From: Acinetobacter baretiae
GTDB lineage: Bacteria; Pseudomonadota; Gammaproteobacteria; Pseudomonadales; Moraxellaceae
Direction of reading: 5' to 3'
Length of the DNA stretch: 64,000 bases
Assembly: GCF_015627105.1 (NCBI RefSeq)
Contig: NZ_VTDM01000017.1
Coordinates: 36,969-100,968 of the forward strand
Shown here: positions 57,621-64,000 of the stretch, piece after piece
Layout of the letters: each line of letters opens with the position of its first letter
How positions within the stretch are numbered: position 1 is the stretch's first letter
Made by a program: the position numbers and the translations under genes
The notes under the pieces: generated by a model
The model's database searches: none
The model's input: the letters and a program-made list of their open reading frames with translations, nothing else
Told to the model about the DNA's origin: nothing

Positions 57621-58547
57621 ATGACAAATTCAGAGTACAGTCCACGCTATGTGGTGACATTATTAGGCCGTGAACCACTAGGTAATCATATAGATTCTGT
57701 GACCAATATGCTGATACAAGAAGGATTAGACGTCACAACATTGACATGCCGTACTTTATCTGAGGGCACTCCTTACTATGTACAACAATTAACCATCGCA
57801 TTTGATCCACAACATCACCAAATTGAATCTTTACGTCAAGCATGCCTAACTATGTCTACACAGATAGGAATTGACATGACGGTACAAGATTTTGACAGTA
57901 CGCAAATTGATCGAAAACTCATTTGTTTTGATATGGATTCGACACTCATTGGTCAAGAAGTCATTGATGAGTTAGCAAAGGACGCAGGAATTGGTGAGCA
58001 AGTTGCAGAAATTACAGAACGTGCTATGCAAGGAGAGCTTGATTTTCAGCAAAGTTTTCGAGCACGTGTGGCATTACTCAAAGGTCTTGATGCTAATGTG
58101 TTGAATCAGATCACCACACGTTTGACCATTAATGAAGGGGCAGGTCGTTTAATTGACACTTTAAAATCAAAAGGGTATTACACCGCGATTTTTTCTGGTG
58201 GCTTTGTGTTTTTTGCAAATCATTTAAAAAACACGCTGGGCATAGATGAAATTCATGCCAATGTTTTAGACATAGCAGAAGGTGTTGTAACAGGGCAGGT
58301 GGTTGGTACGGTTGTTGATGCACAGCGTAAAGCGGTGTTGTTAACACAATTGGCGAAGCAACACGGCTTAACGTTGGAGCAAACGATCGCTGTTGGAGAT
58401 GGAGCAAATGACTTACCAATGTTATCGCTTGCAGGTTTAGGGGTAGCATTTCATGCAAAACCCAAAGTACGTGCAGCGGCAAAACAAGCAATTTCATACG
58501 TTGGTTTAGATGGTGTGTTGTACCTGTTGGGCCATAGCGATCTTTAA
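57621..58547 (+). CDS. serB: Phosphoserine phosphatase
   Basis: The 308-residue HAD phosphatase has an N-terminal ACT-like region (about 1-90). The catalytic motif I is CFDMDSTLIG (D104 nucleophile, D106). Motif II is AIFSGGFVFF, and motif III/IV is IAVGDGANDLPML with GLGVAFHAKP. It completes serine synthesis. Start ATG at 57621. Confidence 0.94.
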   Translation: MTNSEYSPRYVVTLLGREPLGNHIDSVTNMLIQEGLDVTTLTCRTLSEGTPYYVQQLTIAFDPQHHQIESLRQACLTMSTQIGIDMTVQDFDSTQIDRKLICFDMDSTLIGQEVIDELAKDAGIGEQVAEITERAMQGELDFQQSFRARVALLKGLDANVLNQITTRLTINEGAGRLIDTLKSKGYYTAIFSGGFVFFANHLKNTLGIDEIHANVLDIAEGVVTGQVVGTVVDAQRKAVLLTQLAKQHGLTLEQTIAVGDGANDLPMLSLAGLGVAFHAKPKVRAAAKQAISYVGLDGVLYLLGHSDL

Positions 58548-58948
58548 TGTATTACCTCAAAGTGCATGTGATTGATGTTAAAAAACATCAGTTTCATGCA
58601 CCACAACCATGCAGAATTAAAAACCGATAAAGACCAACACTTTTTTTCATAAAAAAATAATAAGTGCCGTTTTTTAGATGGTATGTTTTTGTAATGACAC
58701 GCCAAGCCATGATGTGTCATGCTTTTGTACCAAAGGGAAAAAATAAAAATGTAATGACAAAAGCGGATTGCGACAACCTGTGTCGTTTTGTAGAAAAAAG
58801 GCACTGTTTTTTTTATTTTTTTTTTGCATAATGACTCAAGTGCTGAATGCAAATCTTATTTTAAAGCCTGAGAGATTGCGTAAAACAGCAATGGCTTAAT
58901 TGCTCGATTTAGATAGATCACTCTCATAGAGTGCTTTGCGGAGGTTAT
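58548..58948 (+). other. Structured intergenic region between serB and the small membrane-protein gene
   Basis: The 401 bp hold several inverted repeats and no ORF: GTGCATG/CATGCAC with nested TGATGTT/AACATCA (58562-58601, likely the serB terminator); TGACAC/GTGTCA (near 58697-58718); CGACA/TGTCG (near 58768-58786); a long-range pair AGTGCC/GGCACT (near 58662 and 58800); AAGCC..ATTGC/GCAAT-GGCTT (58865-58896); and CACTCT/AGAGTG (58919-58933) just before the ribosome binding site. It may encode a non-coding RNA or a structured leader. No known family was recognised. Confidence 0.4.
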
Positions 58949-59263
58949 ATGCTAACAGCAAATTTTGCGATGATGCTTGGGGCTGCGTTCATTATGACGG
59001 CTTTAGTCATGGTGTTTTTTTCACCATACCGTCAATGGCTAGGTTTCATGGTTGCGGGTATGTTGTTTTGGGGTAGTGTAGAAATTTTACGTCTCGTCGT
59101 AGAGCAAATTGCTCAGTGGCAAACACTATATGCCTATCTGACCGCAACTAGCGTGATGATGGTCGGCTTAATTTATGTGTTGTTGCGTTTAGATGCTGTA
59201 GAACAACGTACTGTTTCAAACAGATCATTGATTGAACATACACCTGTGTACGATGACGAATAA
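58949..59263 (+). CDS. Small three-helix membrane protein of unknown function
   Basis: The 104-residue protein has hydrophobic segments at about 5-25, 32-50 and 68-88, and a short charged cytoplasmic tail ending VYDDE. GCGGAGG before the ATG at 58949 fixes the start. No motif was recognised; it resembles short conserved hypothetical proteins of this group of bacteria. Regulation by the hairpin CACTCT/AGAGTG upstream is possible. Confidence 0.65.
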   Translation: MLTANFAMMLGAAFIMTALVMVFFSPYRQWLGFMVAGMLFWGSVEILRLVVEQIAQWQTLYAYLTATSVMMVGLIYVLLRLDAVEQRTVSNRSLIEHTPVYDDE

Positions 59264-59290
59264 TCAATCATAGGTTGCAATACACGATTA

Positions 59291-59322
59291 AAAGGTATAC
59301 CTGTACGGTATGCCTTTTTATT
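59291..59322 (+). terminator. Terminator after the small membrane-protein gene
   Basis: AAAGGTATACC pairs with GGTATGCCTTT (one G.T pair) around a 5-base loop and ends in a T-run. It lies about 28 bp after the stop codon. Confidence 0.8.
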
Positions 59323-59422
59323 TAAGATTAAAAAAAGTTACAAACTCACTCAGATTACGTATAAGCGCTTGTGCCTGCTGTGATACGATATATGGTTAAT
59401 CTATATCTGAATAGGCCTTTTC

Positions 59423-59902
59423 ATGAATCTTTCTTCAATTCCTGTTGTAAAATTGCCGTTGATTGATTTGAGTACAGATCCTTTAGATCTGACGGTTACA
59501 GGTATTGTTTTACGAATGAAACAATTGGCCAAAACCAGCCCTAAATTCATAGAATTAACACACGATCAGCAAGTACGTATTCAATTGAGTACAAAACAAG
59601 GCTTTGCACGACAAATTATTATTAACCAAGGTAAAGTCGACACGGTATCCGGGCAAAAAGTCGACGCAGATTTCAATCTTATTTTTCAAGACAGTGACCA
59701 TGGTGTAAAAATACTCATGAAAGGGGATTCAAGTGTATTTATGGCAGGGCTAAAAGATAAGAGTATTGCTGTAGATGGTGAGCTGAAACTGTTGGTTTTA
59801 TTTAGTAAAATTATGCAACTGCTTCCACCGAAAATGCCCAAGCCTGTCGAACAAAAAATCAAACAAGCTCGAGTATTTATTCGTCGTAAATTAGGCCGTT
59901 AA
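59423..59902 (+). CDS. SCP2 sterol-binding-domain protein
   Basis: The 159-residue protein fits the SCP2 fold, with conserved segments QVRIQLSTKQG, GKVDTVSGQKVDADFNLIFQDS (about 70-92, split here) and VFMAGLKDKSIAVDGELKLLVLFSKIMQLL. SCP2 proteins carry lipids. Similar standalone SCP2 proteins are common in Acinetobacter, but the ligand is unknown. Its stop codon shares the bases TTAA with the dtd stop on the other strand. Confidence 0.78.
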   Translation: MNLSSIPVVKLPLIDLSTDPLDLTVTGIVLRMKQLAKTSPKFIELTHDQQVRIQLSTKQGFARQIIINQGKVDTVSGQKVDADFNLIFQDSDHGVKILMKGDSSVFMAGLKDKSIAVDGELKLLVLFSKIMQLLPPKMPKPVEQKIKQARVFIRRKLGR

Positions 59903-60354
59903 TGGACAGCCAAAGAATGACATTCTAAGTGAAAGGTAACGGGGCCATCGTTGACTAAATGTACTTTCATGTCTGCCCCAAAAATACCAGTTTCAACCCC
60001 TACATACGTTTGATGGGCATACTCAATCAGCGCATCGTACAACGCTTTGGCATCTGCTGGTGGCATTGCGGGTGCAAAATCTGGGCGCAATCCTTTTTGT
60101 GTATTGGCCATCAACGTAAATTGTGACACCAATAAGACTTGTCCTTGGGCTTGATGGACATTCCAGCCCATTTTGCCATGATCATCTTCAAAAATTCGAT
60201 ATTTAAACACTTTATCTAATAGCTTTTTAGCCACGTCAAGATTGTCGTCTTTTGCAAGACCAATAAAAACCAATAAGCCCTGTTGGATTTCTGCCACAGT
60301 CTGATCGTCAACCACGACTTTAGCCTGTTGAACACGTTGAATCAGTGCTTTCAT
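59899..60354 (-). CDS. dtd: D-aminoacyl-tRNA deacylase
   Basis: The 151-residue protein has ALIQRVQQAKVVVDD at the N-terminus, LLVSQFTLMANTQKGLRPDF (with the catalytic SQ..T) and the C-terminal NDGPVTFHLE. It removes D-amino acids or achiral glycine from tRNA. Convergent with the SCP2 gene, sharing 4 bp. Confidence 0.94.
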   Translation of the reverse strand: MKALIQRVQQAKVVVDDQTVAEIQQGLLVFIGLAKDDNLDVAKKLLDKVFKYRIFEDDHGKMGWNVHQAQGQVLLVSQFTLMANTQKGLRPDFAPAMPPADAKALYDALIEYAHQTYVGVETGIFGADMKVHLVNDGPVTFHLECHSLAVH

Positions 60355-60487
60355 TGTCTGTTTTGCCTATTTTTTTGATGAATGTATTTCAATTTAAAGC
60401 AGAATTTTATGCAATTTTAGTCAATTGTAACGAATGCAGTGATAAAAAATATGCTTTAATGCATTAGGCTAAAATATTTCGACTGAT

Positions 60488-61690
60488 ATGAAACCAATAA
60501 TACGCTCATTACTCGACACAGATTTATATAAATTTACAATGCTACAAGTGGTATTGCATAAGTTTCCACAAACTCATAGTGTGTACCAGTTTCGTTGCCG
60601 TAATTTGCAAGATACGGTTTATCCGTTGCCAGATATTTTAGCAGATCTTAACGAACAGCTCGATGAGTTGTGTACCTTACGTTTTACCCAAGATGAATTA
60701 CAATATTTACGCGGCTTACGTTTTATTAAAAGTGACTTTGTCGATTACCTTGAATTATTTCAACTCAAACGCCGTTTTATTGTTGCTAGTCTTGATGCAG
60801 AGGGACGTTTAGACATTCATATCGAAGGGCCAATGGTACAGGCCATGATGTTTGAAATATTTGTTTTGTCTATTGTCAATGAACTGTATTTTACACGACT
60901 ACACTCAGAGGCTGTGTGGGCAGAGGGTGAACAGCGCTTACAACAAAAAATCGCAACCTTGAAAACATTACAGCAACAACAGTCGACAGATGAGCCATTT
61001 TTAATTTCTGACTTTGGTACACGGCGCCGTTACAGCTTGGCATGGCATCGTCATGTTGTTGAACAATTTAAACAACATGTGCCTGAAATCTTTCGAGGAA
61101 CGAGTAATGTATTATTGGCCAAAGAGTTAAATATTACGCCCATTGGCACAATGGCACATGAGTTTTTACAGGCTTTTCAGGCACTTGATGTACGTTTGCG
61201 TGACTTTCAAAAAGCAGCGCTTGAGGCATGGGTACAAGAATACCGTGGTGATTTAGGCATTGCACTCACAGATGTTGTGGGAATGGATGCGTTTTTAGAT
61301 GACTTTGATCTATACTTTGCCAAACTGTTTGATGGCTTACGCCATGACAGTGGTGACCCCTATGTTTGGGGGGATAAAGCATATCATCATTACCAAACCC
61401 TAAAAATTGACAGTAAAACCAAAATGCTGACGTTTAGCGATGGTTTAAATTTAGAAATGGCATGGAATTTGTACCAATATTTTAAAGATCGCTTTAAAGT
61501 TAGTTTTGGTATTGGTACGAATTTAACCAATGATTTAGGCGTAACTCCACTGAATGTCGTATTGAAATTGGTGGAGTGTAATGGGCAGTCTGTCGCTAAA
61601 ATTTCAGATAGTCCGGGTAAAACCATGACGGATGATAATACCTTCTTAGCCTATTTACAGCAGATATTTGACAAACCACGCCAACACTAA
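60488..61690 (+). CDS. pncB: Nicotinate phosphoribosyltransferase
   Basis: The 400-residue protein has [22 protein letters not shown] near the start, [21 protein letters not shown] (split) and [12 protein letters not shown], whose histidine is autophosphorylated, and [24 protein letters not shown] at the C-terminus (split). It makes nicotinate mononucleotide for NAD salvage, the step after PncA. Start ATG at 60488. Confidence 0.94.
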   Translation: MKPIIRSLLDTDLYKFTMLQVVLHKFPQTHSVYQFRCRNLQDTVYPLPDILADLNEQLDELCTLRFTQDELQYLRGLRFIKSDFVDYLELFQLKRRFIVASLDAEGRLDIHIEGPMVQAMMFEIFVLSIVNELYFTRLHSEAVWAEGEQRLQQKIATLKTLQQQQSTDEPFLISDFGTRRRYSLAWHRHVVEQFKQHVPEIFRGTSNVLLAKELNITPIGTMAHEFLQAFQALDVRLRDFQKAALEAWVQEYRGDLGIALTDVVGMDAFLDDFDLYFAKLFDGLRHDSGDPYVWGDKAYHHYQTLKIDSKTKMLTFSDGLNLEMAWNLYQYFKDRFKVSFGIGTNLTNDLGVTPLNVVLKLVECNGQSVAKISDSPGKTMTDDNTFLAYLQQIFDKPRQH

Positions 61691-61698
61691 CTGCCATT

Positions 61699-61748
61699 CT
61701 ATGACGGGGACAGCATGTCAATGTTGTACGGTCATAGGTTAACATTGA
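61699..61748 (+). promoter_or_regulatory. Interlocked hairpins between pncB and the sulfurtransferase gene
   Basis: Stem 1 is CTATGAC (61699-61705) with GTCATAG (61731-61737). Stem 2 is TCAATGTT (61718-61725) with AACATTGA (61741-61748). The arms are in the order 1-2-1-2, as in an H-type pseudoknot, or they may compete. An A-rich stretch follows stem 2. Function unknown. Confidence 0.4.
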
Positions 61749-61767
61749 ACAAAAAAATTGACCTTCC

Positions 61768-62616
61768 ATGACACGTTTTGACTTCTCTTTTGATTTATTG
61801 ATAGATGCAGAACAACTTCTGCCTCATTTAGACCATGCACAATTACGTATTGTTGATTTAACGCGAACATCTGTATACAGACAACTGCATTTACCACATG
61901 CGGTTCATGTCATGCCCAAACAGTTGGTTTCACAACGCGATTTTGCAACAGGTCTATTACCTCAGCAAGATGACCTACAGTCTTTGATTGAACATCTTCA
62001 GCTCTCACCTGATCATCATGTTGTGGCCTATGATGATGAAGGAGGGGCGTGGGCAAGCCGTTTTTTGTGGAATTTACATTGTGCAGGATTTGAACGTACG
62101 AGTCTTTTGAATGGTGGCATACATGCTTGGCTTGCCAATAAATACCCTGTCACTACTGTAGAGCCCAAAATTGAACCGACTAGTCATTTATATCAGGTTA
62201 ATTTAAGTCAGGTTGAAAACTACCAGATTGATTATATGACACTCAAGCAAGCTGTTGAAAATAAAGATATTCAACTGTGGGATTGTCGTTCATTTGAAGA
62301 ATATACAGGGCAACAACGAGCTGCCCGCAAAGGCGGACATATTCCAAATGCTCTGCATTATGCATTTGACCGTGCTTTAGACCGTGAAAATCATTTAAAA
62401 TTACAGCCTTTCGTTGAAATTCGACAAAATTTACAGCATATGGGGTTTGATTTAGATCAACCTGTGGTTGTTTATTGCCAATCGCACCATCGTTCTGGTC
62501 TTGCATATTTACTAGCACGTATGTTGCAATGGCAAGTGAGAGCATATGATGGTGCATGGAGCGAATGGGGTAACATGACCAATAGTCCGATTGTTATGGG
62601 AGAGAAGCCACTTTGA
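61768..62616 (+). CDS. Two-domain rhodanese-type sulfurtransferase
   Basis: The 282-residue protein has two rhodanese domains. The C-terminal one carries the catalytic cysteine in [10 protein letters not shown] (C237), a loop of six residues, while the N-terminal domain has Asp where cysteine would be. It resembles the thiosulfate/3-mercaptopyruvate sulfurtransferases (SseA type). The histidine-rich active loop is atypical for SseA (CGSGVTA), so the substrate may differ. Overlaps the psd start by 4 bp. Confidence 0.82.
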   Translation: MTRFDFSFDLLIDAEQLLPHLDHAQLRIVDLTRTSVYRQLHLPHAVHVMPKQLVSQRDFATGLLPQQDDLQSLIEHLQLSPDHHVVAYDDEGGAWASRFLWNLHCAGFERTSLLNGGIHAWLANKYPVTTVEPKIEPTSHLYQVNLSQVENYQIDYMTLKQAVENKDIQLWDCRSFEEYTGQQRAARKGGHIPNALHYAFDRALDRENHLKLQPFVEIRQNLQHMGFDLDQPVVVYCQSHHRSGLAYLLARMLQWQVRAYDGAWSEWGNMTNSPIVMGEKPL

Positions 62617-63464
62617 GCCTCGAAGCATTAAAGAAAACGGTGTTTTTGAAAGCACAGCGTTTAGTACCACAGCACAAATTGAGCCGTGTGGTTGGCAAAG
62701 TTGCAGCCAGTGAAAATTTAATTGTAAAAAATTTAGCGATTCAAGCCTTTAAAGCAAAATATGGGATTGATTTATCGATTGCAGAAGAAAGTAATGCAAC
62801 AAAATATCCTTCATTTAATGCATTTTTTACCCGTGCGCTACAAAATAATATTCGTCCTGTAGATGAAAATCCGCAACATATTGTTTGCCCTGCCGATGGT
62901 GCAATTTCGCAAATTGGCGATATTGTCGATGGTGATGTTTTTCAAGCCAAAGGTCAAAAATTTACGGTCGAACAATTGGTTGCAGACCCTGTTTTAGCTG
63001 CACCATTTAAGCAAGGGTGTTTTACAACGATTTATTTGTCACCGAAAGACTATCATCGTGTACATATGCCATTCGATGGTGTGCTCACCGAAACATTGTA
63101 TGTTCCCGGGGAGCTATTTTCAGTCAATCAAGTCACCGCAGAAAATGTTCCGGGCTTGTTTGCACGTAATGAACGTATGGTTTGTTTATTTGATACAGAT
63201 ATTGGACGAATGGCTGTTGTCTTGGTTGGTGCAATGATTGTGGCAGGAATTGAAACTGTCGCAACAGGCAAAGTAAAACCATCAGGTCGTCTTGAATTGC
63301 AAAAACATGATATTGCTTTGAAAAAAGGCGATGAATTGGGTCGCTTTTATTTGGGTTCAACAGCAATCGTTTTATTTGAACATCAAAAAATGCAATGGGA
63401 CGCTGTCTTTCAAGCACAATCCTCTGTCGTTATGGGCGAAAAATTAGGCACATTATTGCCTTAA
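62613..63464 (+). CDS. psd: Phosphatidylserine decarboxylase proenzyme
   Basis: The 283-residue protein has [28 protein letters not shown] with the conserved histidine and the C-terminal LGST (247-250), where the chain cleaves before S249 to create the pyruvoyl group. It makes phosphatidylethanolamine. It starts with TTG overlapping the sulfurtransferase stop (TTGA), with GGGAGAGAAG upstream, so the two genes are co-translated. Confidence 0.94.
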   Translation: MSLEALKKTVFLKAQRLVPQHKLSRVVGKVAASENLIVKNLAIQAFKAKYGIDLSIAEESNATKYPSFNAFFTRALQNNIRPVDENPQHIVCPADGAISQIGDIVDGDVFQAKGQKFTVEQLVADPVLAAPFKQGCFTTIYLSPKDYHRVHMPFDGVLTETLYVPGELFSVNQVTAENVPGLFARNERMVCLFDTDIGRMAVVLVGAMIVAGIETVATGKVKPSGRLELQKHDIALKKGDELGRFYLGSTAIVLFEHQKMQWDAVFQAQSSVVMGEKLGTLLP

Positions 63465-63507
63465 ATTGCCAGATCAGCATAATGTGATTGAGTTTAAGTG
63501 AAAATTA

Positions 63508-63539
63508 AAAATGGGCATGTTTCATCATGCCCATTTTTT
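63508..63539 (+). terminator. Terminator after psd
   Basis: AAAATGGGCATG pairs with CATGCCCATTTTTT around a 6-base loop, with a good T-run. It lies 43 bp after the psd stop. Confidence 0.9.
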
Positions 63540-63836
63540 ATGGCTCTAAACATCAGAGCTTAATGTAAATCAAATACTCTTTTTCTAATGATGTTTTGTA
63601 TTTATGTATAAATATGATTTGTTCATTGGCTGTATTACTTAAAAATCTGACCAAGCATGGCATTAAGTGGTGAAAAATATTGTGAACTGTTGCACAGTAT
63701 ATAAGTAAAATAAAACAACATGGTGAGAAAAGATGTTGCCAATAATGGATGGGTTTAATCCACAGGTATTCGATTTATTTTAACTAATGATTTAATCAAT
63801 TTTTTTATTTAAATGTCAGCTGATAGGAAATAAAAC

Positions 63837-64000
63837 ATGGTGTCTACATTAAAAAAGACCGTACTGTTATGTTTGTCGCTTTTGACCATGGCATGTCATC
63901 AAAAAGAGTCTGCAGCAAATAGTCCACAAGTTGAAAAAGACCCCTACGGTCAACCTTATTATATAGGCAACCTCGATGGCATAAAAATGAAACTTGGAAA
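63837..64000 (+). CDS. Lipoprotein of unknown function (3' end outside window)
   Basis: The ORF starts at 63837 with AGGA eight bases upstream and runs off the window after 54 codons. It shows a lipoprotein signal peptide, with lipobox TMAC placing the cysteine at about residue 20. A linker rich in S, A, N and P follows, and then DPYGQPYYIGNLDGIKMKL. The function cannot be judged from this fragment. Confidence 0.6.
   Translation, partial: MVSTLKKTVLLCLSLLTMACHQKESAANSPQVEKDPYGQPYYIGNLDGIKMKLG

Overview
The window is a low-GC gammaproteobacterial chromosome segment. Gene order and protein style point to Acinetobacter or a close relative in the Moraxellaceae. The main pointers are the block ribB-like/ribH/nusB/thiL/pgpA/glmU/glmS, the smp-like gene divergent from serB, the rut pyrimidine cluster and the urtABCDE urea transporter. 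This assignment is an inference from recognised proteins, because no search could be run. No rRNA, tRNA, CRISPR array, prophage or complete insertion sequence was seen.

Layout. 1-2.7 kb: end of nicotinamidase pncA, a 672-bp gap without a gene, a LysE-type exporter, a DEDDh exonuclease and a glycine-zipper protein with a split zinc ribbon. 2.7-7.1 kb: the GABA catabolic pair gabT-gabD with its divergent MocR regulator. 7.2-9.4 kb: a lipoprotein and the argP/argO regulator-exporter pair. 9.6-14.2 kb: a DUF421 membrane protein, then an MBOAT acyltransferase with two SGNH hydrolases, which looks like a polysaccharide O-acetylation cassette. 14.3-21.7 kb: the Rut uracil-degradation cluster (rutA, B, C, F, G, a class III aminotransferase, rutR and rutD) without a rutE gene. 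21.9-26.9 kb: a SulP transporter, an orphan PgaB-like deacetylase and a QorB/HxlR pair. 27.1-36 kb: a polar amino-acid ABC transporter and then urtABCDE.

36-48.7 kb is an accessory catabolic stretch. It holds a class II aldolase-type protein, an amino-acid binding lipoprotein, a D-2-hydroxyacid dehydrogenase, a flavin monooxygenase, a RidA/DUF1028/LysR/M20-peptidase operon, and a LysR-controlled operon of aldo/keto reductase, exported alpha/beta hydrolase and exported cupin-CMD protein. Two ~100-bp copies of a MITE-like repeat lie here. 48.9-64 kb is mostly housekeeping: glmS, glmU, pgpA, thiL, nusB, ribH, a ribB fused to a degenerate ribA domain, smp-like, serB, dtd, pncB, a sulfurtransferase and psd. 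The window ends inside a lipoprotein gene.

The main theme is nitrogen scavenging. Sequences matching the sigma-54 pattern (GG and GC twelve bases apart) lie upstream of rutA, of the amino-acid ABC operon and of urtA, with a weaker one before rutD. The rutA-rutR gap also has a perfect 7-2-7 palindrome suited to RutR and an NtrC-like site at enhancer distance. Pyrimidine, amino-acid and urea uptake or breakdown may therefore form one NtrC-type regulon. In the rut cluster, an omega-amino-acid:pyruvate aminotransferase sits where a malonic semialdehyde-removing enzyme would be expected, so RutE may be replaced by transamination to beta-alanine.
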